A stretch of DNA of 64,000 nucleotides from Flavobacterium shii (GCF_025847235.1 NZ_JAOZEW010000020.1:48450-112449); one strand, 5' to 3'. Shown: positions 28,969-37,328, counted from the stretch's first letter. Program-made: numbers and translations. Notes: generated by a model from the letters alone, not told the origin.

Positions 28969-29176
28969 AATTTCAGCAATAGAAACGATTAAACAACAGG
29001 CTTTAAAGCCTTTTAAACGTTCCTCCTTTGATAACAGACGGTACAAATTGCATCAAAAAGTTAAAAATATATGCGAATTGAAATCGGCACAAAGAACCAT
29101 AATAGTGCATTATGCTTGTCAAATCTCAAACAAATATATCATCGAACTGCAAAGTAAATTTCAATACAACATCTAA
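28952..29176 (+). CDS. Small basic early phage protein, 74 aa
   Basis: The start at 28952 (MRKLFEISAIETIKQQALKP) is preferred over the upstream in-frame ATG at 28907, since it overlaps the previous gene by only 17 bp. The protein is Lys/Arg-rich. Function unknown. Confidence 0.5.
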   Translation: MRKLFEISAIETIKQQALKPFKRSSFDNRRYKLHQKVKNICELKSAQRTIIVHYACQISNKYIIELQSKFQYNI

Positions 29177-29241
29177 TGTGAAATGTTTGAAACCAATAAC
29201 ATAGAAGTAAAAGAACCAATAATAGTAAAAAACTAGTAATA

Positions 29242-29913
29242 ATGAATAAAGATAAACCAACAGTAACGCTGGCAGATTTAACGCCAGAACAAAGAAAAGA
29301 ATTAGCGCTTGAAGCCAAAGAAAGCATCAAAGCAGAACGAGAAAAAAAGAAAGGCAATTATATAGCTTTTAAGGAATTAGGTGCGGAATTCATAGAAAGA
29401 AATATTGCAGCTCTTACTGAGTTGCATTCCGTAAATGAAAACGTAATCTTAAATGTTTTTAAGGATTTTAGCCCAACATTGGACATTCGTAAAGAGCTCT
29501 ATGGAATAAAAGACCAGGATAGTTTTACAACAACACTTCCCGATGGTTCACAAAGTATAACTATTGGTTACAATGTGACTATCAGTTTCGATGGAACAGA
29601 ACCTGCGGGTATCACAAAAATAAAGGAATACTTAGCTACTCTTTCCGGAAATAATGTAAACGCAAAAAAACTTTCTGCTAGTCTTAACCTCTTACTTAAA
29701 CCAAACGGGAAAACGGGAATGTTAAAACCAAACGTAGTACTACAACTAAAAGCATTGCGTGAGGAGTACAATGATGAGGGGTTTGATGATGGCATAGAGA
29801 TTATCGAAAAAGCTCAAATATTCACAAGAACAACTCAGTATGTTCGAGGTTGGAACTATGTTACAGCCGAGAACGGCCAACGTAAAAAACTAACATTCAA
29901 TTTTTCAGTATAA
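29242..29913 (+). CDS. Early phage protein of unknown function, 223 aa
   Basis: The N-terminal 40 residues are a charged helix (LTPEQRKELALEAKESIKAE). The central part is mixed alpha/beta with FDGTEPAGITKIKEYLATLS, and the C-terminal third is basic. By position it corresponds to the conserved early genes of Mu-like phages such as the DUF3164 family, but I cannot confirm homology. Confidence 0.65.
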   Translation: MNKDKPTVTLADLTPEQRKELALEAKESIKAEREKKKGNYIAFKELGAEFIERNIAALTELHSVNENVILNVFKDFSPTLDIRKELYGIKDQDSFTTTLPDGSQSITIGYNVTISFDGTEPAGITKIKEYLATLSGNNVNAKKLSASLNLLLKPNGKTGMLKPNVVLQLKALREEYNDEGFDDGIEIIEKAQIFTRTTQYVRGWNYVTAENGQRKKLTFNFSV

Positions 29914-29938
29914 CAATTAATAATTAAAACACAAATAC

Positions 29939-30130
29939 ATGAGCAGCAATTCAACACAACAAAATGGAATCGGATTTGGAGGAATACTAACAATAGTATT
30001 CATCATATTAAAACTAACAAAGTATATAGATTGGTCATGGTGGTGGGTTCTGTCGCCAGTGCTAATTCCAATTGCATTTGTTTCAGTCGCTTTTTTAATC
30101 GCAGTACTAATTACAGTGATAAAGAAATAA
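29939..30130 (+). CDS. Small phage membrane protein, 63 aa
   Basis: Two hydrophobic segments (IGFGGILTIVFIILKL and the WWWVLSPVLIPIAFVSVAFL region) predict a two-helix inner-membrane protein. Function unknown; superinfection exclusion or membrane attachment of replication proteins is possible. Confidence 0.6.
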   Translation: MSSNSTQQNGIGFGGILTIVFIILKLTKYIDWSWWWVLSPVLIPIAFVSVAFLIAVLITVIKK

Positions 30131-30183
30131 TAATAATTCTGAGTAAAATAAAATCTAATTTTTAAATAGTAACAAGTAAAAAT

Positions 30184-30588
30184 ATGTCAAATCAAAGAAT
30201 ACAATTAAATGATACAACAATGAGTGTTGTAGCAAAAATGTCAGAAGGTAATTTCGGAGCAATGGGTGTTCTTGTAAATATGTTAAAAAAAGATACCGAA
30301 GCTATTGACCCCGATAACTTAATGGGCGGTCTAGGAGTAATTCTATACTTAGATGCTTTAGGGATTTATGGAACAGATATATATGTTCTTCATAACGATA
30401 TCTGCGATAGTAATTTAGTAAAAACACTTGCTGTGTTAAGAGCCACGCAATTAGGAATATTTTCAGCTATGGTATTAAATGATGCTTGTCATAGACAAGA
30501 TGGCTCAGGTAAAAACCTCATTCCAGTTGATGAATTGTATCTAAAAGTAAAAGAACATTTACCAAGGTTCGATGAACAAAAAGGTTAA
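30184..30588 (+). CDS. Phage protein of unknown function, 134 aa
   Basis: Reads MSNQRIQLNDTTMSVVAKMS; mostly helical, with a Gly-rich GNFGAMGVLVNML region. It is the last gene before the tRNA-like stretch at 30.6 kb. No recognised domain. Confidence 0.6.
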   Translation: MSNQRIQLNDTTMSVVAKMSEGNFGAMGVLVNMLKKDTEAIDPDNLMGGLGVILYLDALGIYGTDIYVLHNDICDSNLVKTLAVLRATQLGIFSAMVLNDACHRQDGSGKNLIPVDELYLKVKEHLPRFDEQKG

Positions 30589-30598
30589 TTAATTCGGT

Positions 30599-30723
30599 TT
30601 CCTGAGTGCCTATGGAGGATAAAATTTAGCTGAAAGGGACAATAGAATTTTGAAAAAGTGACTCGCCCGCCACCCGTAATGTCAAGGCTATGTCATAAGT
30701 GGGTTCGAATCCCACCTCGGGAA
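30599..30723 (+). ncRNA. tRNA-like element (T-arm and acceptor pairing) within the prophage
   Basis: A perfect T-arm, GTGGG-TTCGAAT-CCCAC (30699-30715), is followed by CTCGGGAA (30716-30723), which pairs over 8 bp (one G-T) with TTCCTGAG at 30599-30606. The ~92 bases between do not fold into normal D and anticodon arms, so this is either a degenerate tRNA or a tRNA mimic. No reading frame crosses the 156-bp gap in which it lies. Confidence 0.45.
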
Positions 30724-30744
30724 CAAATCTAAAATAATATAAAA

Positions 30745-31008
30745 ATGAAAAGCAGAATAAAATTATTTCAATTCACAGAATTATTACAAGCTACACTTTT
30801 AAAACTTGTAAATGACAAAGAAAATGATTGTATAAGAGTTAGTGTTTATGGTTATACAAAACAATTAGATCATATAGAGTTTAGCTATGATATAGAATTT
30901 CTCGATGAAGAAGCACGAGACTTAACATTTGATGAAATAACATCAGACTTAATGTTTGAAGATATAAAAAAAATCATTTCATCTTCAAATATTCCAATTC
31001 GTATTTAA
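30745..31008 (+). CDS. Phage protein of unknown function, 87 aa
   Basis: Acidic, alpha/beta composition (MKSRIKLFQFTELLQATLLK...). It follows the tRNA-like stretch by 21 bp. No recognised motif. Confidence 0.55.
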   Translation: MKSRIKLFQFTELLQATLLKLVNDKENDCIRVSVYGYTKQLDHIEFSYDIEFLDEEARDLTFDEITSDLMFEDIKKIISSSNIPIRI

Positions 31009-31018
31009 TTTATAACAA

Positions 31019-31375
31019 ATGACAACAACAAAACCAATATCATATACAGGAACCAGTTCCGCTGTAGATAACTACAACAAACCTAAAAAAGCCCTAGAGG
31101 CTATTGTTCAAGGTGTAAAAAGTCAGAGTAAAAGCAATTGGGGCATATTTGACAAGAATAACCAACAGCATAAAACAGTGCTTTCATTGTTACGACAGCT
31201 TCAATGGGTAATACAGAATGAGCGTTACGGTGAAGTAGCAGACATTAATAGACTAGGTGAGTTTTTAAAGAGTGATAAAACACCAATTAAAAAGCCTTTA
31301 AAGGATATGGAACCGTGGGAGGTTTCAAAAATTATAGAGTGTTTTAAATCAATGATAATAAAAAAGTACAAATAA
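31019..31375 (+). CDS. Phage protein, possibly GemA/Gp16-like
   Basis: The C-terminal half (WVIQNERYGEVADINRLGEF then KSDKTPIKKPLKDMEPWEVSKI) resembles the tail of GemA/Gp16-family proteins, in which Mu-like phages end with a helix that follows a short conserved Trp-containing segment. In Mu this gene modulates host supercoiling and early expression. The position in the early-middle block agrees, but the identity is tentative. Confidence 0.4.
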   Translation: MTTTKPISYTGTSSAVDNYNKPKKALEAIVQGVKSQSKSNWGIFDKNNQQHKTVLSLLRQLQWVIQNERYGEVADINRLGEFLKSDKTPIKKPLKDMEPWEVSKIIECFKSMIIKKYK

Positions 31376-31376
31376 C

Positions 31377-31592
31377 ATGGAAACAAAACTTATATTTTTA
31401 GGATATCTTTCTTTAGGAATGCTAAATGGATTTCTAATTGGTTATGGAATTAGAGGTTTAAAGTTGAAAAAAGAACCAAAAAATCGAACATCAAAATTTC
31501 CAAAATGTAATTGCAAAGATGTTAACGAATGTAGTACGTGGTGTCATGCAAAAGAATTGTTTAGTAAAGATTATCAAGATGGAATCATATAG
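31377..31592 (+). CDS. Small membrane-anchored Cys-rich phage protein, 71 aa
   Basis: One N-terminal transmembrane segment (LIFLGYLSLGMLNGFLIGYG), then a basic linker and a cluster CNCKDVNECSTWCHAKE that may bind a metal. It overlaps the next frame by 14 bp. Confidence 0.55.
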   Translation: METKLIFLGYLSLGMLNGFLIGYGIRGLKLKKEPKNRTSKFPKCNCKDVNECSTWCHAKELFSKDYQDGII

Positions 31593-31722
31593 CATCAATA
31601 AATTATGCCTAACTCATGTACCAGTAATTAGAGTAATTGAAAGTGTTGGCACTTGTGAAACAACAGCCCTTTTTTGCACAGTATGTGACGAACAATTATC
31701 AGAATCTCAAATAGAATTGTAA
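31579..31722 (+). CDS. Small phage protein with Cys pairs, 47 aa
   Basis: The start at 31579 (MESYSINKLCLTHVP) is chosen over an upstream ATG inside the previous gene. The CETTALFCTVCDEQ segment could form a zinc-binding knuckle. Function unknown. Confidence 0.45.
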   Translation: MESYSINKLCLTHVPVIRVIESVGTCETTALFCTVCDEQLSESQIEL

Positions 31723-31724
31723 CT

Positions 31725-31907
31725 ATGACACGACAAGAAGAAATCGCCCAAGCATATAAAGACTGTGAATATTATGTAAAAGAAAAAATTAATAATGAAG
31801 GTTGGGTACCACATCGTTTTTTATTAGACTTATTATGTTTCTATCATAAATCAGAGATAGATGTAATAGGAAAAGAATTAGTTAGACCTAAAAAATTGAG
31901 ACAATGA
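31725..31907 (+). CDS. Small phage protein, 60 aa
   Basis: Reads MTRQEEIAQAYKDCEYYVKE. Its ATG lies 2 bp after the previous stop, and its end overlaps the next start by 4 bp (ATGA). Function unknown. Confidence 0.55.
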   Translation: MTRQEEIAQAYKDCEYYVKEKINNEGWVPHRFLLDLLCFYHKSEIDVIGKELVRPKKLRQ

Positions 31908-32236
31908 AAGTAGAACTTAAACTTACAAATTATCAATTGTCTTTCTTAAATGAAATGGTAGCCGATAATTTGTTATCACCATCTGAAGTCATGTCTAAAG
32001 AAAACAAAAGTTTTATTTATTTAATGACTGAAATTGGTAGTAAATTATTAAAGAAAGCAATTGACAAAAGAAGCCATTTAAAACCTTTTAAAGTATCTTT
32101 TAAGTACTATGAAGCATTTGCTTTGCACCAGTTTCTTTACATGTATGTCGATTATGTAATTAAAGATTATGAAACTACAGAACAAAGGAGGATAACACGG
32201 GAGATATTAGGTATAATAAATCAAAAATTAGCGTAA
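31904..32236 (+). CDS. Phage protein of unknown function, 110 aa
   Basis: Helical and basic (MKVELKLTNYQLSFLNEMVA...). Coupled to its neighbours by an ATGA overlap upstream and TAATG downstream. Confidence 0.6.
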   Translation: MKVELKLTNYQLSFLNEMVADNLLSPSEVMSKENKSFIYLMTEIGSKLLKKAIDKRSHLKPFKVSFKYYEAFALHQFLYMYVDYVIKDYETTEQRRITREILGIINQKLA

Positions 32237-32664
32237 TGAAACAATACGTAACATATAAAGTAACTTTTAAAGAGACAGCAGATCAGTGGTTATTCCAGTA
32301 CCGAAATAGTGATAAAATAATTTATAGTTTTTTCAACATCAAGGGTAATCGGATTTTAAACCTTTTCAGAGATCGACAATTTCCTCAAACCATCGACATG
32401 ATGGAGCAATGGACAAAATATAAAAAAGTGGTAACCATTGAACTGGTTTTAGAGAGTTATGAATTTGCCGATTTTTGGGAAAAATACAATCTTAAAAGAA
32501 AAAAAGAACCTGCTCAAAAAGCATTTGAAAAATTGAATTTAGTGACCCGAATACAATGTTTTTCAGTTTTGCCAAAATATGATGCTGATCTTGCTAAAAC
32601 AGGGCAAGCAAAAGCACATTTAGTAACATGGCTTAACCAAAAGAGATATAACGACGAATATTAA
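32236..32664 (+). CDS. Phage protein of unknown function, 142 aa
   Basis: A basic, aromatic-rich protein (MKQYVTYKVTFKETADQWLF...) in the tightly packed small-gene block. No recognised domain. Confidence 0.6.
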   Translation: MKQYVTYKVTFKETADQWLFQYRNSDKIIYSFFNIKGNRILNLFRDRQFPQTIDMMEQWTKYKKVVTIELVLESYEFADFWEKYNLKRKKEPAQKAFEKLNLVTRIQCFSVLPKYDADLAKTGQAKAHLVTWLNQKRYNDEY

Positions 32665-32669
32665 AAATT

Positions 32670-32951
32670 ATGGAACTATTAAACTTAGAAAAAGAGTTTG
32701 AATTTTATCTGGAGACCGTTAAACTGGATCCAAAAAACATGTCTAAAATTCAACTTCAAGAAACTAAAAGAGCCTTTTATGCAGGTATAGCCCAAATGTG
32801 GTTAATGTTTAAAAATCTCAGTCAATTAGAACACAAAAAGTCTTACGCCTTTTTTAATGATCTAGAAAATCAAATTTCAATCTTTTGGCTTGATGAAATA
32901 AATCGGCTTAATTCCAGAAAAAACATAAAAGAACACAAACGACAAACGTAA
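32670..32951 (+). CDS. Phage protein of unknown function, 93 aa
   Basis: Mostly helical (MELLNLEKEFEFYLETVKLD...). It is the last gene of this block; about 90 bp follow before a new promoter-like box. Confidence 0.6.
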   Translation: MELLNLEKEFEFYLETVKLDPKNMSKIQLQETKRAFYAGIAQMWLMFKNLSQLEHKKSYAFFNDLENQISIFWLDEINRLNSRKNIKEHKRQT

Positions 32952-33029
32952 GTAAAAGATTATCAATAAATAAAAGAAATAATTAAGTTCCTAACGGTTT
33001 CCCGTAATGACAAATTAAAAACAATCTAG

Positions 33030-33037
33030 TACCTTTG
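33030..33037 (+). promoter_or_regulatory. -7-type promoter box, TACCTTTG
   Basis: Matches TAnnTTTG, 4 bp before the ATG of the 50-aa membrane protein, with no good -33 match. A leaderless or very short-leader transcript would result; alternatively the box is fortuitous. Confidence 0.3.
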
Positions 33038-33040
33038 AAA

Positions 33041-33193
33041 ATGATGAAACACAAATATCAAGATTTTATTGACAAAGAAACAATTGAACTATCTAAAAAT
33101 TTGGCTCAATTGGACAAAAAGTATAAAAGGCAACTATGTCTTGTATTCATAGTTGGAGCTACCCTAATTATTGCAGCAATCAAATTTATTTAG
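33041..33193 (+). CDS. Small phage membrane protein, 50 aa
   Basis: Reads MMKHKYQDFIDKETIELSKN, then a basic stretch and a C-terminal transmembrane helix (LVFIVGATLIIAAIKF). Tail-anchored inner-membrane topology is likely. Function unknown. Confidence 0.5.
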   Translation: MMKHKYQDFIDKETIELSKNLAQLDKKYKRQLCLVFIVGATLIIAAIKFI

Positions 33194-33256
33194 ACATCTC
33201 TAATTTAAAGTTTAAACACCAAAATACATAATAAATTAATTAAATATAAAATCAGA

Positions 33257-33760
33257 ATGAAAAAATTAATACCCTTTTTAGTTTTAATATTAACTGTTTC
33301 TTGTAGCAATGACGAAACAATCAAAGAAGTTGAAGTAATAAAAGAAGTGCCAGTAATAAAAGAAGTAATAGTTGATAACACTGCTCCAAATACACTTTTA
33401 AAGACTGAAAACTGGCTTAAATCGCATAATAATGGATATGGTAGCGAAGATGCTTCAAGTATTTTAAAAACAGAAATTAAAAAGGTTTTAGACGAAGGTA
33501 ACAATTATCAATTTTTCAATGTATATATAGGTAATCATAGACATGATATACAAAATGAACGATACGGAAATGAAAATACTGTAATTCTAGTATTTTTTAA
33601 AAATAATCAAAATCAAGAAATTAGAGTTTATGAATCGTATGGGCAAAATTTAAGGTACAGAGATGATTCAGTAAAACAATCCAACTACTCATTTGCTCCT
33701 GATTTCTTTAAAAACGAATTGATAGGCTCAATAACAACGCCTGATTTTCTAAAGTTATAA
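33257..33760 (+). CDS. Prophage-encoded lipoprotein, 167 aa
   Basis: A lipobox LTVSC at residues ~12-16 follows a short signal. An acidic/Val-rich spacer with a repeated VIKEVPVIKEV motif leads to a globular domain (residues ~45-167) that I do not recognise. It is a single-gene unit closed by its own terminator, in the style of phage cargo (moron) genes that alter the lysogen's envelope, for example to exclude other phages. That role is inferred only from anchoring and context. Confidence 0.7.
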   Translation: MKKLIPFLVLILTVSCSNDETIKEVEVIKEVPVIKEVIVDNTAPNTLLKTENWLKSHNNGYGSEDASSILKTEIKKVLDEGNNYQFFNVYIGNHRHDIQNERYGNENTVILVFFKNNQNQEIRVYESYGQNLRYRDDSVKQSNYSFAPDFFKNELIGSITTPDFLKL

Positions 33761-33780
33761 ATACCACAGATTAACCAAGG

Positions 33781-33806
33781 AACCACTTTAATTGAGTGGT
33801 TTTTTT
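33781..33806 (+). terminator. Intrinsic terminator after the lipoprotein gene
   Basis: AACCACT / AGTGGTT stem with a 7-nt loop and a run of seven T. Confidence 0.85.
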
Positions 33807-33823
33807 ATGCAGTTAAAATCGCC

Positions 33824-33874
33824 TTGACAAGTACTATTTGATACTTTATTTTTGTCGTTAAATAAGTATCAAAT
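33824..33874 (+). promoter_or_regulatory. Promoter with 11-bp inverted-repeat operator
   Basis: TTG (33824-33826), a 20-bp gap and TATTTTTG (33847-33854) form a good Bacteroidota promoter. An exact inverted repeat, ATTTGATACTT (33836-33846) and AAGTATCAAAT (33864-33874), brackets the -7 box; its right arm contains the start codon of the DNA-binding gene at 33873, which suggests autoregulation. Confidence 0.7.
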
Positions 33875-34091
33875 GGCAACTCCTCATCAAAATACTATAA
33901 AAAAGGCACTTCTTGTTACTGAATTATTAGATCAGAACTACGAACAAGGGAACCAAGCTAAAATGATGCACGGGGTTTTAAGAAGTAAAATAAGTAAAGT
34001 TTATCCAATGTCATACAGAACCTTGCAACGGTATGTAAAGTTGGCAAGAAATTTGCCTGAAGTAAAACAGGATCAGTTATCGTTATTTTAA
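33873..34091 (+). CDS. Small HTH-type phage regulator, 72 aa
   Basis: The start at 33873 (MATPHQNTIKKALLV) is preferred because the upstream in-frame ATG lies within the -7 box. The C-terminal part (VYPMSYRTLQRYVKLARNLPEV) looks like a helix-turn-helix. It lies just before the structural genes, the position of the mor and C activators of Mu, so it may control late transcription; no sequence similarity to Mor or C is seen. An inverted repeat overlapping its start suggests that it regulates itself. Confidence 0.55.
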   Translation: MATPHQNTIKKALLVTELLDQNYEQGNQAKMMHGVLRSKISKVYPMSYRTLQRYVKLARNLPEVKQDQLSLF

Positions 34092-34102
34092 TACTCTGAA
34101 AT

Positions 34103-34408
34103 ATGAAAAGAATACTATTCACCATTTGTTTTTTAACCTCACTTTTTGGGTATTCTCAGGAATACTACGTAGACAATAATAACATTAATGCATTAAAAGT
34201 GTATGAGGTCAATAGTCCGGAACAAGCAAATATTTTGGTTTTCTTAGTGAGAAATAAAGAGCAAACTACTCAAAATGGCTGTTGGTTTATTGGAAAAAGA
34301 ACACCAACAAGTAAACCCATCCGATATGTGAATTTTCCACAACAAGCCGATTTAAGAGTATATCAGGTAAGAATAAAAGAACAGGCAGGATACAAAAAAG
34401 GAAGCTAA
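34103..34408 (+). CDS. Secreted DUF6150-like protein (phage cargo)
   Basis: A 101-aa protein with a clear signal peptide (MKRILFTICFLTSLFGYSQ) and two copies of a short motif: the first around ALKVYEVNSPEQANILVFLVRNKEQ, the second around DLRVYQVRIKEQAGYKKG. These repeats resemble DUF6150 proteins common in Bacteroidota. Function unknown. It follows the regulator by 11 bp and its stop codon overlaps that of the convergent tail gene inside a shared terminator. Confidence 0.6.
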   Translation: MKRILFTICFLTSLFGYSQEYYVDNNNINALKVYEVNSPEQANILVFLVRNKEQTTQNGCWFIGKRTPTSKPIRYVNFPQQADLRVYQVRIKEQAGYKKGS

Positions 34409-34424
34409 TCAGCTTCCTTTTTTT
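34394..34424. terminator. Bidirectional intrinsic terminator between convergent genes
   Basis: AAAAAAGGAAGCT (34394-34406) and AGCTTCCTTTTTT (34411-34423) pair perfectly around a 4-nt loop and have A and T tracts for both directions. The stops of both flanking genes lie in it. Confidence 0.9.
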
Positions 34425-34926
34425 GTTTTAACTTCCCTTTTAAATCAAGGGTTTCAAACTCTCCAAACTCAAAAACAGGAGTTTCGATTAAATCTCGTGC
34501 ATAGCTCTCAAACTCAAAAACAAGTATGTGGTAATCCGCGACAGGATTATCAACAGGTACTTCCGATATAAATTTCAAAGGCGAGCTCGTGCCTAACTTT
34601 CTACCTTCCAAAATCTCTTGCAACAACCCCACGTAAATAAACCGGTTCATTCCAAGTACCTTGTTTGGAGCTACATTACTGGCATCTTCTTCCTCATCGA
34701 TAACAAGGTGTAATGTCATTTGTATCAACCTAGGCTTGTCTTTGCCTTGTCCTGTATTTGTATAATTTACAAAAAGAGCCGGTAACGAATAGTATTCGTA
34801 TAACTCAGGGTCAACAGGTTGACTACGGTATAAATCTATAAAGAAATTACCATTGAGGTTTTTAGTTTCGAATTTTGCTTTTTCTGCTTCAATAACTCGG
34901 TATAATTCAAGGATAGGTACAATCAT
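34405..34926 (-). CDS. Tail terminator/completion-like protein (Gp37 position)
   Basis: A 173-aa protein (MIVPILELYRVIEAEKAKFE...) with the central LPALFVNYTNTGQ...RLIQMTLHLVI segment seen in tail-terminator-type proteins. It is the last gene of the leftward structural block, after gpG-like and tape measure genes. The role is inferred from length, composition and order. Confidence 0.5.
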   Translation of the reverse strand: MIVPILELYRVIEAEKAKFETKNLNGNFFIDLYRSQPVDPELYEYYSLPALFVNYTNTGQGKDKPRLIQMTLHLVIDEEEDASNVAPNKVLGMNRFIYVGLLQEILEGRKLGTSSPLKFISEVPVDNPVADYHILVFEFESYARDLIETPVFEFGEFETLDLKGKLKQKKEAD

Positions 34927-34937
34927 TTTATTGTTTT

Positions 34938-35492
34938 TTATGGGTTCATCGCTTTTTCAAAGCGGTTTAGTGTCAAATTCTCAATGTCATTGGCTAGTAC
35001 TGCACTGCTACCTATAAACTGACGTTGGGGAATAGTTAGGTTCATTTTTCTTCGATGCCCTTTTACAGTATGCGACTTTACCGTTTGTGCGCTAACTGAT
35101 TCAACGGTTCCTTTGCGGGTTCGGGAGTGTGCCTTGCGGGTATGTGCTTTTTTAGTAAAGGATTTAACGGTGGCAACTTTCGTTATTTTGCCACCGTTAT
35201 TGAGAATTTCTGCATATGGTACATCGGTACCTATAACTACTTCTTCCTGGCTTACTTTTACCTTTCGGATGCTACGTTTTAAACGTCCGGTATTAACCAA
35301 TAATGTTTGGCTTTTACGTTTACCTCCCTCACGTCTTTGTTTTCTACTTGCCCAGGGCTTTCTTGTTTTATCTAACCAAGCCTGATCCCTAAATCTATCT
35401 TTAGTAAAGCGAACCGCTAAAACTGCTATTTCATTCGGCAGCGCTTTTCGAGCTTTGATAAGATTGTCCACCATTTGTGTAAACTCATTCAT
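34938..35492 (-). CDS. Phage virion morphogenesis protein (Mu gpG-like)
   Basis: This 184-aa basic protein has the Phage_tail_S/gpG pattern: an N-terminal helix, then KPWASRKQRREGGK...LLVNTGRLKRSI and TDVPYAEILNNGG. In Mu, gpG joins head and tail. A His/Arg/Thr-rich insert (KKAHTRKAHSRTRKGTVESV and onward) lies between the NNGG motif and the C-terminal PQRQFIG; it is longer than in Mu. Confidence 0.85.
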   Translation of the reverse strand: MNEFTQMVDNLIKARKALPNEIAVLAVRFTKDRFRDQAWLDKTRKPWASRKQRREGGKRKSQTLLVNTGRLKRSIRKVKVSQEEVVIGTDVPYAEILNNGGKITKVATVKSFTKKAHTRKAHSRTRKGTVESVSAQTVKSHTVKGHRRKMNLTIPQRQFIGSSAVLANDIENLTLNRFEKAMNP

Positions 35493-35507
35493 TTTACTTA
35501 TTAGGTG

Positions 35508-37328
35508 TTAAAAAGCAAGCTCCCCACTTCGAATCACTCTCATTAATATTTCTTTAAGCGCTTTTTCGAGTTCTTGGGGATTCATTTTGTTAAACTCTTC
35601 ACTTTTTGTGTTTACAGTTTCTACTAGTGAACCAATGTTAATGGTTAGGTTCTTTGCTTGCCCTCCCCCCGAAATCACTTTAGAATCATCTACTGGACTA
35701 CTTGGTGTAGCTGTTGGAAGACCGTCCGTTTTATTTGGTTCGTCCACTAAATCCGTGTCTGATGGCTTTTTAGCATCAAGCATTACTTTGGCGGTAATTT
35801 CATCTAAATTGGGAAATTTAAAATTGGCTATTTTGTCCTTTGCATCCATAAAATTCAAAGTAAAAATGTCATACATTATACTGCCAATCTGTTCTAAAAT
35901 TTCTTTCATCCAAAGAAAGATAGGTTTCACTTTTAGGTACAGATTGGTGAAACCGCCTGAAAATCCAGTAACTGCTTTTATACCATCCCAAATTTTGGTA
36001 ATAAAGAATGAAAAGATACCAACAACATTCTTTAAAGCATTCCAAATCATACGCAATCCAGTTGTTGCAATTGTAAATGCCAATTCAAATACCCATCCTA
36101 GCGCTGCAATCACATCTCTTAAAATTACAGATTCAGCCCATAGTTTTTTGAAATAATCAACAAGGACTAAGACTCTATTACCTGCTTCTGACATTATTGG
36201 TAGAAATAACTCTCCAAATTTCAAAATGTAAACCTGTATTTGATTCCAAATAATTTTCCATGACTCCATAGGTGTTAAAGAGTCCTGATAAGCTTTGTTA
36301 AGTGCGCCTTGGGAACCTGCCGAATCATCAATTGCTTTTTGTAACCCTTTGATATCTTGTATCATCGTTCCAAAACCTACAGAGGAAGACTGATCTAATC
36401 CTAAAGATGCCATTTTTTTCATACGTTGATTATCAGTCAATCCTCTCATTTTAGATTCTAACTGTTTCATGATGTCCAAAATCGGTTTAACCTTACCGGT
36501 TTTAATATCAAAAACATCAATGCCAATTTTTTTGAATTTACCTACTACTTTAGTATCAGATAATGATCGCATAATTCCCTCCAATGCTGTGGATGATTGC
36601 TCAGCCGAAAGTTTGGTGGTCAATGCTGCATAAGCTCCCGCAGTTTCATCCAGTGCAAATCCAACGTTCTTGGCCAGTGGAATAATTTTAGGTAAATAGG
36701 TTGCAATATCCTTAAACTCCGCATTACCTGATTTTACAGTTGCAAAAAGAATATCATAAACCTTATTTACTTTTTCACCACTGGAAGACATTACCGAAAT
36801 AGCTGCACTTGCCACTGTTTCAATATCAGTAAATCCTGCTTTGGCTGCTCGAAGGGTTGGTTCCAATGCTTCCATCGATTGATTTACTGTTAAACCTGCG
36901 GATATAATCCGATTAAAAGCCTTTGGTATTTCTTCCAAAGGGGCTACGTTCCGGCTACCAATTTCGAGTAGCTTATCGGAGAGCTTTCCGAGCTGTTTCT
37001 TCGAGAGCTCGGCGGTGACGTTAATTTGCGCCATACTCTCCCACCAGGCGTTTGCCTTTTTGGTAGCATACCCAATCGCTGCTCCCATTGCTCCAATAGC
37101 AGCTACTCCCAAAGCTATTGGATTAGTTAATAAAGCCATTGCACTCCCAAGTTCAGGTATTTCACCACCAAGAGCACTAAGCGCCTTTGCGCCACTTGAC
37201 CGTAGTCCATCAAGTTTGGACTGCATCGAACCCACTGCTTTGTTTACTTTATTTTTGGCACCGTTAAGCCCCATAGCTAGCTTATCCCGTAAGGATAAGT
37301 GCAACTCCATTCTTGCTGTACCACTCAT
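35508..37328 (-). CDS. Tail tape measure protein
   Basis: This 606-aa protein sets tail length. It has a helical N-terminus, a hydrophobic segment (LLTNPIALGVAAIGAMGAAIGYA), and the TP901-type core (ITTELS-like to FGFALDETAGAYAALTTKLS), then further hydrophobic helices (residues ~390-450). It is short for a Mu-like tape measure. It lies in the leftward block, far from the tube/chaperone genes at 46-47 kb, beside which it sits in Mu. Confidence 0.88.
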   Translation of the reverse strand: MSGTARMELHLSLRDKLAMGLNGAKNKVNKAVGSMQSKLDGLRSSGAKALSALGGEIPELGSAMALLTNPIALGVAAIGAMGAAIGYATKKANAWWESMAQINVTAELSKKQLGKLSDKLLEIGSRNVAPLEEIPKAFNRIISAGLTVNQSMEALEPTLRAAKAGFTDIETVASAAISVMSSSGEKVNKVYDILFATVKSGNAEFKDIATYLPKIIPLAKNVGFALDETAGAYAALTTKLSAEQSSTALEGIMRSLSDTKVVGKFKKIGIDVFDIKTGKVKPILDIMKQLESKMRGLTDNQRMKKMASLGLDQSSSVGFGTMIQDIKGLQKAIDDSAGSQGALNKAYQDSLTPMESWKIIWNQIQVYILKFGELFLPIMSEAGNRVLVLVDYFKKLWAESVILRDVIAALGWVFELAFTIATTGLRMIWNALKNVVGIFSFFITKIWDGIKAVTGFSGGFTNLYLKVKPIFLWMKEILEQIGSIMYDIFTLNFMDAKDKIANFKFPNLDEITAKVMLDAKKPSDTDLVDEPNKTDGLPTATPSSPVDDSKVISGGGQAKNLTINIGSLVETVNTKSEEFNKMNPQELEKALKEILMRVIRSGELAF

